41,671 bases of DNA. It comes from a virus. The stretch is from IMG/VR virus record IMGVR_UViG_3300021081_000011, positions 1 through 41,671 of that record, one strand, 5' to 3'. Below are positions 33,097-40,330 of this stretch, one piece after another. The notes under the pieces were generated by a model that was not told the origin of the DNA, ran no database searches, and worked only from the letters and a program-made list of their open reading frames with translations. The position numbers and the translations under genes are program-made. Every line of letters starts with the position of its first letter. Position 1 is the first letter of the stretch.

Positions 33097-33271
33097 ACGT
33101 TGTTGGCCTAGCACTAGGTAAGAGCCCATCAGCAGGTACCGGACAGCCCCGCTGGGGTGGAGGGGCCTAACCCGGTCAACAAAGTGCCCTGAGGCCGGGC
33201 CGCCAACACCTAAACGCCCCCATATGGGGGTTGGACGCAAGATGACAGCTCAACCTAAGTATTAATAAATT
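33097..33271 (+). ncRNA. Structured intergenic RNA upstream of permuted tRNAs (candidate)
   Basis: No open frame is convincing here, but the sequence is full of stems. CCCCGCTGGGG (33147-33157) is a compact hairpin. CCCGG (33171-33175) pairs with CCGGG (33195-33199). CCCCCATATGGGGG forms a 5-bp hairpin with an ATAT loop, enclosed by CCAA/TTGG. The stretch may be the leader or a processing element for the tRNA halves that follow; I could not fit it to a group I intron core or a known riboswitch. Confidence 0.3.
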
Positions 33272-33351
33272 GACTGACTTGTACAGTGAAGGTTCGACTC
33301 CTTCTCACCGCGCCCACGTGCGGTGGTAGCCCAAGTGGTAGAGGCGCAGAC
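33272..33351 (+). tRNA. Circularly permuted tRNA A (3' half before 5' half; identity unresolved)
   Basis: The 3' half is first: T stem GAAGG, loop TTCGACT, stem CCTTC (33288-33304), then the 3' acceptor strand TCACCGC (33305-33311). After an 8-nt linker (33312-33319) the 5' half begins: acceptor GCGGTGG (33320-33326), TA, and a D arm GCCC...AGGC (33329-33345), then GCAGAC. The acceptor strands pair 7/7 (six Watson-Crick, one G-U). No downstream partner for GCGGTGG exists in conventional order. Before the T stem, ACTTGTACAGT could be a class II variable arm and GACTG pairs 4/5 with CAGAC, suggesting a Leu- or Ser-like tRNA. The anticodon and the joining point are not resolved. Confidence 0.6.
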
Positions 33352-33422
33352 CGGTCACCCTCATCAAGCTCTCGTCCCAAACTGAATAACCCTCCGTCAG
33401 CACCAAATCGACCTGACGCAAG

Positions 33423-33502
33423 CTAATATCTTGAGGTCGCTGGTTCGATCCCAGCGGGGGCCGCTCCATGGCCCCCTAGCTCAGTGGGAGAGCGCAAGGT
33501 CT
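33423..33502 (+). tRNA. Circularly permuted tRNA B (3' half before 5' half; possible CUA or UAA anticodon)
   Basis: The 3' half has TCTTG (33429-33433), variable AGGTC, T stem GCTGG, loop TTCGATC, stem CCAGC, and acceptor GGGGGCC (33456-33462). A 7-nt linker follows, then the 5' half: GGCCCCC (33470-33476), TA, D arm GCTC-AGTGGGA-GAGC, and GCAAGG. The acceptor strands are perfect 7-bp complements, and CAAGG pairs with TCTTG. Two joinings are plausible: one gives canonical arm lengths with loop TCTAATA; the other gives a 6-bp anticodon stem with loop CTCTAAT (anticodon CUA, U33 and A37 present). Normal T and D arms argue for a functional tRNA. Confidence 0.62.
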
Positions 33503-33547
33503 GCAGATCTAAGCTGCGTCCAACTGTGTTGGTGCCCAAGCGGATCA

Positions 33548-33619
33548 TCCTAGTTGGGTAATGGCCAGCCCAACGGCCTGCAAAAGCCGTGAGTCCAGGT
33601 TCGAGTCCTGGCGATGGAT
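33548..33619 (+). tRNA. tRNA-Cys(GCA)-like, imperfect
   Basis: A conventional-order tRNA-like sequence. D stem GGG/CCC (33556-33558, 33569-33571). Anticodon stem ACGGC/GCCGT (33573-33577, 33586-33590) around loop CTGCAAAA with GCA. T arm CCAGG-TTCGAGT-CCTGG (33595-33611), 3' acceptor CGATGGA and a T at the discriminator position, as in Cys tRNAs. The anticodon loop has eight bases, not seven, and the 5' acceptor (TCCTAG) pairs only with a bulge and a mismatch. It may be degenerate, need editing, or be misaligned at the 5' end. Confidence 0.45.
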
Positions 33620-33626
33620 AAACCAA

Positions 33627-33659
33627 GAGGACCGGTCGTCGGCTATGCGGCCGGTCCTC
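33627..33659 (+). terminator. Hairpin after the tRNA cluster
   Basis: GAGGACCGG (33627-33635) and CCGGTCCTC (33651-33659) form a perfect 9-bp GC-rich stem with a 15-nt loop, eight bases after the tRNA-Cys-like sequence. No T tract follows. It probably ends or stabilises the tRNA transcript before the next coding region. Confidence 0.5.
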
Positions 33660-33712
33660 GCTACTAGCGCACAGGAGCACTAAACTTGTCCCGGGGGGAG
33701 AGGAGGTCGGTG

Positions 33713-34138
33713 TTGTCCAGCGTGGAGGAGCAGATTGAGCATGGGCGTACTGTCGTGGCTGATGAGGGGCTACGCCGGCTGCGGACGCACCTCGGCCTCA
33801 CTCGTGGCGCCATAGCCGACATGCTCCAGACCGATGTGATCACCTATACCGGCTGGGAGGAGCGCCCTGGTACTACACTCTGGCGTGCTACCGCCGCCCG
33901 GATCGGGCGGTTCCATGTCGCAGCCTTACGGGCATTGGAAAAGCTCGAAGAGGTTGATATCCATCTCAACCACCTACATCCACTCCACGTCGCGGCCAGC
34001 GTTACCGGGGTACCGCAAGAGGTTCTGCTCCAATGGTACCGGGAAGATCGACTGCCAGGAGAGGACCTCGGCGTGCTGGGGGTCTGGCTCTATCGAGAGA
34101 AACTCCACACAGTGAGCCAGATCGGCGACTGGGACTGA
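33713..34138 (+). CDS. Helix-turn-helix DNA-binding protein
   Basis: A protein of about 141 residues. The first 60 form a Cro/C1-type helix-turn-helix (DEGLRRLRTHLGLTRGAIADMLQTDVITYTGWEE). The remainder is helical with a second possible winged or HTH segment (VASVTGVPQEVLLQWYREDRLPG, recalling MerR-like binding). The TTG at 33713 has AGGAGG six bases upstream. An in-frame TTG at 33686 with CAGGAG eight bases upstream is an alternative that adds nine residues. Likely a transcription regulator of the right arm; its stop overlaps the next ATG. Confidence 0.68.
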   Translation: MSSVEEQIEHGRTVVADEGLRRLRTHLGLTRGAIADMLQTDVITYTGWEERPGTTLWRATAARIGRFHVAALRALEKLEEVDIHLNHLHPLHVAASVTGVPQEVLLQWYREDRLPGEDLGVLGVWLYREKLHTVSQIGDWD

Positions 34139-34971
34139 TGCAGTGCTCAGCCTGCAACGAGGAGCTGCACCCCGCCTGGGAAAATCTTGGTGCCCACCCA
34201 CACTGCCTTTCTTTCGATGACCCCTGGGATACCGATCCCCTTGCGGTCCGGATCAAGTCGGAAATCATTAACATCATCCGGTGGTCTGAGCGGGAAAGCC
34301 CACGCAGCTTACAGGTCGAAATTGGCCCCTCTGAGCTGGGCGATCTCTGTGACCGGCGAATCGGCTACCGGATCGCCGGCATCCCCCACGTCAATACCGA
34401 AACTGACCCCTGGGCCGCCTTCGTGGGCAGTGCCATCCACCAGCGGCTAGCGGACGGGATCCACCGCTGGGCCCAGGCCACTGACAACCAGGCTTGGTAC
34501 CCCGAGAAGCCGGTAAGCATCAGCTCACTGGTACCCGGCACTACCGATGTCTACCGTGCGGATATTGCTTGCGTCATCGACCATAAAGGCGCATCTCTGG
34601 ACGGGATCAAGAAGATCCAAAGTAAGGAACCACCGCACCGACACCAGGTACAGGTACAGTGCTACGGTCTGGGATGTGAGCAGCTTGGGCTGCCGGTACG
34701 TAAGGTCGCCCTGGTTTACTATCCTCGCAACGGCTGGCTCCGTGAGATTTATGTCTGGACTGCGGACTATGACCGGAGTGTCGCAGAACAGGCGCTGGCT
34801 CGGCTCCACGAAATCGCCACCCGACTTGTCTCGTTAGACGTATTGAACATGAGTCATAGGTGGGAAGACGTAACCGCGGTCCCATCCAACGACTGCGGCT
34901 TTTGTCCTTGGTATGACCCGGACCGCGACCTGGAGCGGGGGGCTAGTGACAAGGGTTGCCCTGGTCGGTAG
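34138..34971 (+). CDS. Cas4-like PD-(D/E)XK exonuclease
   Basis: A 277-residue protein. The N-terminus has a CxxC...HxxC metal-binding element (CSACNEELHPAW, then HPHC). The nuclease core includes GSAIHQRLADGI, an RADIACVIDHKGAS segment (Asp then D-x-K of motifs II/III), HRHQVQVQCYGLGC (the Q-x-x-x-Y motif) and ALVYYPR. The C-terminal DCGFCPWY and GCPG cysteines recall the Fe-S cluster ligands of Cas4/AddB-type nucleases. It likely trims DNA ends for recombination or replication. Start ATG overlaps the HTH gene stop (TGATG); the frame extends further upstream but would bury that gene. Confidence 0.75.
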   Translation: MQCSACNEELHPAWENLGAHPHCLSFDDPWDTDPLAVRIKSEIINIIRWSERESPRSLQVEIGPSELGDLCDRRIGYRIAGIPHVNTETDPWAAFVGSAIHQRLADGIHRWAQATDNQAWYPEKPVSISSLVPGTTDVYRADIACVIDHKGASLDGIKKIQSKEPPHRHQVQVQCYGLGCEQLGLPVRKVALVYYPRNGWLREIYVWTADYDRSVAEQALARLHEIATRLVSLDVLNMSHRWEDVTAVPSNDCGFCPWYDPDRDLERGASDKGCPGR

Positions 34972-35083
34972 GCTCAGCGCTGGCGCCGCCATGGGACATG
35001 GAGTGTTCCTCGGCTGAGGTTGAGGGGCACCCTGCCTAGAGGCGGCCGAGCCCCTACCTCACGCATAGAGCAGGAGCAGCAAC

Positions 35084-35713
35084 GTGACGAACCCGTACCA
35101 GTTTGATGATCCGGATGAAGTGGGTGGTGGCGCCCGGCTCAACCCCGCAGACATCATAGGACATCTATTGTTAGTGTGGGCGGTGGACTATATCCCACAC
35201 TCGGTGACAAAGTTCACCAAAGCCGACAAGCCCTCTGACGTGATCGTGGTCGACGTGGTAGATCTTGATCTACCCGACGAGAACGGGTATGCAGGACTCC
35301 TGGCCAAATCAACCTGGTGGCGTCAAGCCCGACTGATCGGTGCGCTCCGGCAGCGACTGGATAACCCTCGTCCGGTCCTGGTGCACATGGCCCTTGGGCA
35401 GGCAACCATCGGCCTGCCACCCTACGAGCTGCACTCGGCTAACGGGCTACCAGACTGTGTCGCCCGGGCGCAAGCGTGGATGGCGGCCAACCCCAACTAC
35501 CAAAAGAGCCTGCCCCGCGGCCAGGCTGGAGCCTCCCCCTCGGGACAACCTGCCCAGCCTGCCCCGCTGGCTGTACGTGAGCCAAGCCTGTTGGAGCGGC
35601 TGGCCTCACAGGCCGCAGGCAATGCTGAACGGGTCAGCGCCCGGCCTGCTCCAGTAGCTCACCCGCTACCACCTCCGCCTCCCCCAGCGCAAGCTGAGAC
35701 TCCACCGTTCTAG
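35084..35713 (+). CDS. Putative ssDNA-binding-like phage protein
   Basis: A 209-residue protein whose first 140 residues have a mixed alpha/beta pattern (PADIIGHLLLVWAVDYIPHS, DVIVVDVVDLDL, RQARLIGALRQRL) seen in actinophage proteins often annotated as ssDNA-binding. The C-terminal 60 residues are Pro/Ala/Gln-rich and disordered, ending PPPPPPAQAETPPF, like the flexible acidic-tipped tails of SSBs. Start is GTG with AGGAG about seven bases upstream. It lies between a Cas4-like nuclease and a primase-helicase, which supports a replication role. The call is moderate. Confidence 0.55.
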   Translation: MTNPYQFDDPDEVGGGARLNPADIIGHLLLVWAVDYIPHSVTKFTKADKPSDVIVVDVVDLDLPDENGYAGLLAKSTWWRQARLIGALRQRLDNPRPVLVHMALGQATIGLPPYELHSANGLPDCVARAQAWMAANPNYQKSLPRGQAGASPSGQPAQPAPLAVREPSLLERLASQAAGNAERVSARPAPVAHPLPPPPPPAQAETPPF

Positions 35714-35726
35714 TCACCCCCAAACG

Positions 35727-35768
35727 CCAAGATCCCCCGGTCGTCGTGCCACGACCGGGGGATCTTGG
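35727..35768 (+). terminator. Strong 18-bp hairpin terminator
   Basis: A perfect 18-bp inverted repeat (35727-35744 with 35751-35768) around a 6-nt loop begins 13 bases after the stop of the preceding gene. GC-rich in the upper stem with CCAA/TTGG at the base. Only TCTATC follows, so the T tract is poor. It clearly separates the nuclease/SSB-like operon from the primase operon. Confidence 0.72.
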
Positions 35769-35839
35769 TCTATCCGACAGGGCTAGTCCTGGCCCAGCTG
35801 CGGCCCGGGTGTCATGATGAGCTGCCGACTTCGCCTGCC

Positions 35840-35871
35840 TGCTTCAACGGAACCCTGCTTCAACGGAGCCC
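35840..35871 (+). repeat. Tandem 16-bp direct repeat upstream of primase
   Basis: TGCTTCAACGGAACCC (35840-35855) is followed immediately by TGCTTCAACGGAGCCC, one mismatch, no spacer. It lies 80-110 bp upstream of the primase-helicase start and downstream of a terminator, in otherwise non-coding DNA. It could be a protein-binding pair or part of a replication origin. Confidence 0.6.
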
Positions 35872-35893
35872 TGATCTTGATGCCCCAGAAGAA

Positions 35894-35932
35894 AGGGGTC
35901 CCCCGCTGACTAGACACCGCAAGGGGACCCCT
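35894..35932 (+). promoter_or_regulatory. Paired palindromic 9-mers before primase-helicase
   Basis: AGGGGTCCCC (35894-35903) and GGGGACCCCT (35923-35932) are inverted repeats of each other and each is itself a near-perfect palindrome (GGGG-T/A-CCCC). They sit 17 bp before the primase ATG, just ahead of its GGGAGGT ribosome binding site. They can form a 10-bp hairpin in mRNA or act as two operator half-sites. Confidence 0.5.
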
Positions 35933-35949
35933 ACTAGGGAGGTACAACT

Positions 35950-38346
35950 ATGACCATAGCAGATGTCGCCGAGATCTGGCGACAGGCTGGTGTATCGTGC
36001 ATCCCCATCCAACCCAACCGGCAGAAGAAACCGGCGCTGGAGTGGAAACAGTACCAGGCTCGCATCCCTTCCCTGGACGAAGTGTCGCAATGGTGGGGAA
36101 ACGGGCATCCCTACGGGATCGCCCTCATCTGTGGTGCCGTGTCAGGCAACCTGGAGATGACCGAGATCGAAGGTCGCGCGGTAGACAACGGCTCCCTGAG
36201 TCGGATCATGGGGGCGCTCCAGGCGCTCGGAGCGAAGGAGGTCTGGGACCGCCTCGTTGCTAGCTACTCGCAGCAAAGCCCATCGGGTGGCCTGCACCTG
36301 TTGTACCGGATAGCTGATCATGCGGTACCTGGCAACGAGAAGCTGGCCAAGGACGAAGACGGGCTGGTGCTGGCAGAAACCAGAGGCGAAGGTGGCTATG
36401 TGGTCGGCGCACCCTCGCCCGGGTCCTGTCACCCCAGCGGGGAGGGCTGGCTGCTCGCCAGTGGTAACTATGGTGTGCTTCCCGTCCTGAGCTGGACGGA
36501 ACGCAACCTGCTCCACCTGGCGATCAAGGATGCACTGGACCGGACGCCGCTACCCGAGCCAGGCTCAGCCCCTGCTCCACTGCCAGTGCCCAGCTCATCT
36601 GGGCACCGGGCAACCCTGAGCCCTGGTGATGACTTTGCGCTCCGGACCGACTGGTCCGAGATCCTGCGAGGCTGGTCGCTAGAGTCGGTCCGCGGTAGCG
36701 AGCGGATGTGGACCCGGCCCGGGAAAAACCCACGTGATGGCGCGTCAGCCTCAACTGACTATGAGGGCAAACCAGGGCTCTATGTCTGGTCCACCTCGAC
36801 CGGCTTGCCGACCGAGGAGCCCCTGTCCAAGCTTTTTGTCTACGCACATTATAACCACCATGGCAACATGAGTGCGGCAGCTCAACAGCTTGCTCGTAAA
36901 GGGTTTGGCTCACCATGGGTTAGTCCAGTGCTGCCAAGCCTACCTGAAAATAATCCCAGCTCTGTCACAGCTGAAGACCCGGGCTATCTGGCTAATGACA
37001 GTGGGAATGCCCGTTACCTTTGGGACAAGGTTCGTGGACGCTACCTATGGCTGACTGAGCAGAAGCAGTTCTACGCCTGGGACGGCCAGGTATGGCGACC
37101 AGATAAGAAGTTCACTTTGGAGCATCAGTTCATTAGCTTGGCCGAGAGCAGGGCCTACGCAGCTAGGTACAAGGAAGACGCAAAAGAGGAGAAGCGCTGG
37201 ACCGCAGCCGGTAACGCTAGCAAGATTGATGGCGCGCTTCGTTGCTTGAGGACGCTACCGGGGGTAGCCAAAATGTCTACCGAGATGGACGACGGTCAGC
37301 ATGTACTGAATGTTCAGAACGGGATACTAGATCTGGAGACTTTTGAGCTTCGCCCGCACGACTCTTCAGCGCTGATGACCCAGCTTCTTGGAGCTGCCTA
37401 CGACCCTCAGGCCAGTTGTCCCCGGTTTGAGCAGTTCATGACCGATGTGCTTCCCGACCTGGAGATGCGATCCTACGTTCAACGTGCCCTAGGGTATAGC
37501 CTACTGGGTGATGCTGACCAACGAGCCATCTTCCTGATCTATGGTCCATCCGGAACGGGGAAGTCCACCCTGATGGAAACCATCCGGGAGGTGCTCGGTG
37601 ACTATGCCACCACGGCGCCCGCGGGGACCTTCAAAAATACCCGGGATAAAGGTCCTAGCAATGACCTGCACCGGTTGCGCGGTAAGAGGTTCGTCTCCAC
37701 CAGCGAAACCGCTGAGCATGCGTCATTTGATGAGGAACTTATCAAACGGCTTACTGGTCGGGACCGAGTCGCCTCTCGCGAGCTGTATCAGGAGTACCAG
37801 GAATGGACTCCTCAATGCTGTATCTGGTTAGCCACCAACCATCCACCAAAGTTTTCTTCTGATGATGACGCGATCTGGCGCCGGGCCAAGCTGGTTCCTT
37901 TCACCACGCGGTTTCGTGACCGTGAGGTCGAGATCAAAGACATGGCTCGTAAGGTGCTCTACCCAGAGGCAGCTGGCATCCTGAACTGGCTTCTGGCTGG
38001 ACTACAGGACTATCTGACCTACGGGCTCAACGAGCCTAGCCAGATCGAGGAAGCTGCGGTCGATCAGCGGCTCCAGTCTGACTCGGTGGCTCGGTTTGTG
38101 GACGACCGGATCTGTGACGGCATCCTGCTACTTGGCCCCACCTACCAGATCAGGGCAAATATGCTACATCTGATGTATATGGAGTGGGCTCGCCAGGCTG
38201 GGGAGCGTGGGGTAGGTAACCGTCGTTTCGGTAACCGGCTGACCTCCAGTTTCCCTGGGCTGGTACAGGTTCATGAGGATGGGCATACCTACTGGCGAGG
38301 AATCGGACACAGCACGACAACTAGTATTTTTGGGACAATATATTAG
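35950..38346 (+). CDS. Primase-helicase (prim-pol plus SF3 helicase)
   Basis: A 798-residue replication protein. Residues about 1-200 form a bifunctional primase/polymerase domain (GVSCIPIQPNRQKKPALEWK; acidic metal site NLEMTEIEGRA at 68-77; PSGGLHLLYR). A linker with a D5_N-like domain (VQNGILDLETFELRPHD) leads to a superfamily 3 helicase with Walker A GPSGTGKS at 532-539, Walker B-like KRFVSTSETAEH, and motif C WLATNHPPKF. It should synthesise primers and unwind DNA at the fork. Starts at ATG with a GGGAGGT ribosome binding site, preceded by a terminator, tandem repeats and palindromes. Confidence 0.88.
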   Translation: MTIADVAEIWRQAGVSCIPIQPNRQKKPALEWKQYQARIPSLDEVSQWWGNGHPYGIALICGAVSGNLEMTEIEGRAVDNGSLSRIMGALQALGAKEVWDRLVASYSQQSPSGGLHLLYRIADHAVPGNEKLAKDEDGLVLAETRGEGGYVVGAPSPGSCHPSGEGWLLASGNYGVLPVLSWTERNLLHLAIKDALDRTPLPEPGSAPAPLPVPSSSGHRATLSPGDDFALRTDWSEILRGWSLESVRGSERMWTRPGKNPRDGASASTDYEGKPGLYVWSTSTGLPTEEPLSKLFVYAHYNHHGNMSAAAQQLARKGFGSPWVSPVLPSLPENNPSSVTAEDPGYLANDSGNARYLWDKVRGRYLWLTEQKQFYAWDGQVWRPDKKFTLEHQFISLAESRAYAARYKEDAKEEKRWTAAGNASKIDGALRCLRTLPGVAKMSTEMDDGQHVLNVQNGILDLETFELRPHDSSALMTQLLGAAYDPQASCPRFEQFMTDVLPDLEMRSYVQRALGYSLLGDADQRAIFLIYGPSGTGKSTLMETIREVLGDYATTAPAGTFKNTRDKGPSNDLHRLRGKRFVSTSETAEHASFDEELIKRLTGRDRVASRELYQEYQEWTPQCCIWLATNHPPKFSSDDDAIWRRAKLVPFTTRFRDREVEIKDMARKVLYPEAAGILNWLLAGLQDYLTYGLNEPSQIEEAAVDQRLQSDSVARFVDDRICDGILLLGPTYQIRANMLHLMYMEWARQAGERGVGNRRFGNRLTSSFPGLVQVHEDGHTYWRGIGHSTTTSIFGTIY

Positions 38347-38416
38347 TATTACCAAGTTAATGTGAGTTTTGCCTAACGCTTGCATGTCGTAGCGTCAGCA
38401 TGGTAGTGTCTCCCGT

Positions 38417-38671
38417 GTGCCTTACTACCGCTCCCTTGTTAGAAATTCCCCCCTGCTGCTTACCTTGGGTGAGGTAGCAATCCTGTTTGGTGTAAGCGCT
38501 CGGACGGTGGGGGGATGGGTACATCAAGATCGTTTAAGCGCCATACGTACGCCCGGAGGACGGATCCGAGTAATAGCCAACCAACTACTAATAAACCAGA
38601 GAATGAGGGAGCTAGATGCAAGTTCCCATCTCCCTGATCTCCGTCCCACCGCGACGGAAACCTCCTACTGA
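38417..38671 (+). CDS. MerR/excisionase-like helix-turn-helix protein
   Basis: An 84-residue protein with LLTLGEVAILFGVSARTVGGWVHQDRLSAIRTPGGRIRV, a winged helix-turn-helix of the MerR/BldC/excisionase type: helix-turn-helix, then a wing beginning with the R-T-P-G-G-x-x-R motif. Such proteins bind DNA to regulate transcription or direct recombination. Start is GTG and lacks a clear ribosome binding site. Its last 56 bases overlap the start of the ParB-like gene in another frame. Confidence 0.72.
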   Translation: MPYYRSLVRNSPLLLTLGEVAILFGVSARTVGGWVHQDRLSAIRTPGGRIRVIANQLLINQRMRELDASSHLPDLRPTATETSY

Positions 38672-39398
38672 CACTAGTAACCTTAAAGCGGAAATAGCTA
38701 AAAGTGGGATGAAGAAACCTATTCTCCTAGCAAAATACGGTGAAATTTTGCTACTTATCGATGGGCTACGTCGACTAAGCGTTGCCCGAGAGCTCAATAA
38801 GGCGGATATTTCAGCCCAAGTAGTTGACACGTACGAGGAGGCATGTACTGCCCTAGGACAAATCGGCAAGAACAGCGGTGACGAGCTGTCGATTCGACGG
38901 ATCTATGAGATCTATGCGTCCCTACGTCCTTTGATGGTCGCACGGCTCGCATTGCGTCAAAAGGGGGAGCAATACGCCCCGTCAAGGGACCTACTCATCA
39001 GAGCGTTAGGGATACCTGATGATAATCGTTCCAGCTTGTCCGCTATTATCCAGTTGTATCGAGCGGCTGAGATGCGCGATGATCCATGGGCACAGAGACT
39101 CATTAAGGCCGTGGAGGAGGGGACCCTCACTCCGCACGCTGCCCGTCAAAGATATTCCAAGGGAGGATTCCAGTCAACTGGAGATGTATGCAAGGCATCA
39201 GAGCAGCGAAGACTCATGGGTACAGCCATAGCGACCATGAGCGGTATAGTCAAGGGATTACAGAGTCTAGGACCCTGGCACCCAGAGATTCCGCAAACGG
39301 AGCTGAGCGTCTGGGCTAAAGAGCTGTCGGCTCAACGAGGCTTCCTTGCAAAAATCATCCAATCGATAAAAACACCTTCCCCCCCAAATGGAGTATAA
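38616..39398 (+). CDS. ParB/RepB/Spo0J-like DNA-binding protein
   Basis: A 260-residue protein. Its N-terminus (VPISLISVPPRRKPPTDTSNLK, KKPILLAKYGEILLLIDGLRRLSVARELN) is a ParB N-terminal domain: basic box, then (L/I)DG-x-R-R-x-x-A, where ParB binds CTP. The middle is helical and could hold the HTH that reads DNA. The G-E-R-R box is relaxed to DGLRR. Start ATG has GAGGGAG six bases upstream and lies within the previous HTH gene. Candidate roles are partition, transcriptional control or a ParB-type nuclease; no ParA is seen. Confidence 0.72.
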   Translation: MQVPISLISVPPRRKPPTDTSNLKAEIAKSGMKKPILLAKYGEILLLIDGLRRLSVARELNKADISAQVVDTYEEACTALGQIGKNSGDELSIRRIYEIYASLRPLMVARLALRQKGEQYAPSRDLLIRALGIPDDNRSSLSAIIQLYRAAEMRDDPWAQRLIKAVEEGTLTPHAARQRYSKGGFQSTGDVCKASEQRRLMGTAIATMSGIVKGLQSLGPWHPEIPQTELSVWAKELSAQRGFLAKIIQSIKTPSPPNGV

Positions 39399-39401
39399 GA
39401 A

Positions 39402-40217
39402 ATGGCAAAGCTCAATGCCATGGAGACCTTCCTTGAGGAAGAGATCCCGGTCTCAAACTTGCTTGTGGACCGACGGGTGCAGCGTACCGGTTATGATATG
39501 GCCAAAATTGACCGTATCGTGCTCCGGTTCAACCCAGGCGCAGTGGGAGTCATCACCGTCTCTCGTCGTAAGGACCGCTGCGTCTACATTATCGATGGAA
39601 CGCATCGGGTCGAGGCAATCCGTCGAATCACCGAGAACGGTGGTAAGGTTCGTTGCCATGTTTTCACTGGCTTAAGCGTCCCCGAGGAAGCACAGATGTT
39701 CCTCGATCTTAACCACACCAGTAAACCTTTGTACATTGATCAGTTCCGGGTCCGGATCGAGGCTGAGGACCCAATCGCCGTAGGGATCTCCCAGATCGTG
39801 CACTCGTACGGCTGGGATATCACTCCGCAGAGCGGAAATGGAATGATCAACGCTCCGGCCGCCCTAGAGCGGCTATGGAAGCTGTCAGAACGGACAGAGT
39901 TCGAACCTAACCTGGTTCAGCTCACCATCCTGGTCGTTACCCGTTCCTGGGGAACCGAACGAGCCGGCGTGCAAGGAGTAGTGCTGGACGGGATTGGGAG
40001 ACTGCTAGCCGAGCATGGGTCCAGGATTGACGTGGACAAGCTGATCGAGCGGCTCCGGCTGTACAAGGGTGGCCCAATGCAGCTCCACATCGAGGCAACC
40101 CAGTTCGCTGCATTGCAGAAGATGCGGGTAAGTATGGCGGTCGCCTCACTGTGTACGGCCGAGTACAACCGTTACATGCATAAGAACGGGCTCCCGCAAT
40201 GGCGGCGCCGGTCATGA
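39402..40217 (+). CDS. ParB-like protein (DUF6551-type)
   Basis: A 271-residue protein, a second ParB-like gene directly after the first. PVSNLLVDRRVQRTGYDMAKI, then VITVSRRKDRCVYIIDGTHRVEAIRRI, is the ParB fold with an IDG-x-HR core, followed by EEAQMFLDLNHTSKPL, typical of the DUF6551 group. The C-terminal half is helical and unassigned. Start ATG lies three bases after the previous stop. Phage members are usually assumed to bind or nick DNA; the function here is not known. Confidence 0.75.
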   Translation: MAKLNAMETFLEEEIPVSNLLVDRRVQRTGYDMAKIDRIVLRFNPGAVGVITVSRRKDRCVYIIDGTHRVEAIRRITENGGKVRCHVFTGLSVPEEAQMFLDLNHTSKPLYIDQFRVRIEAEDPIAVGISQIVHSYGWDITPQSGNGMINAPAALERLWKLSERTEFEPNLVQLTILVVTRSWGTERAGVQGVVLDGIGRLLAEHGSRIDVDKLIERLRLYKGGPMQLHIEATQFAALQKMRVSMAVASLCTAEYNRYMHKNGLPQWRRRS

Positions 40218-40330
40218 GCTGGGCTGAGGCGACTGTCTGCATTTTTACGGTGATAGGAACGGTTCTCATCGTTAGAGGCTGGCCCTGGCATCATGGACCG
40301 AGAGAGGAGGATGAAGATTGTGAAAATTGA
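40214..40330 (+). CDS. Small single-pass membrane protein (38 aa)
   Basis: A 38-residue frame whose ATG overlaps the ParB-like stop (ATGA) and ends at TGA 40328-40330. Residues 5-22 (EATVCIFTVIGTVLIVRG) are a hydrophobic helix, followed by a charged, acidic tail (GPREEDEDCEN). Coupling with the previous gene and a clean membrane topology support a real microprotein. It overlaps the next gene's start. Function unknown. Confidence 0.55.
   Translation: MSWAEATVCIFTVIGTVLIVRGWPWHHGPREEDEDCEN

Noticed and set aside
33423-33502. tRNA-Pyl
   Set aside because: A CUA anticodon and a six-pair stem would match, but the normal TA linker, D loop with GG, five-base variable loop and standard T loop do not.
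33097-33600. Group I intron core around the permuted tRNA halves
   Set aside because: I looked for P4-P5, P7 and J8/7 consensus in the leader and spacers and found no convincing set. The roughly 75-nt spacers are too short to hold a half-intron for both neighbours. Only the U/G boundary rule at tRNA B fits.
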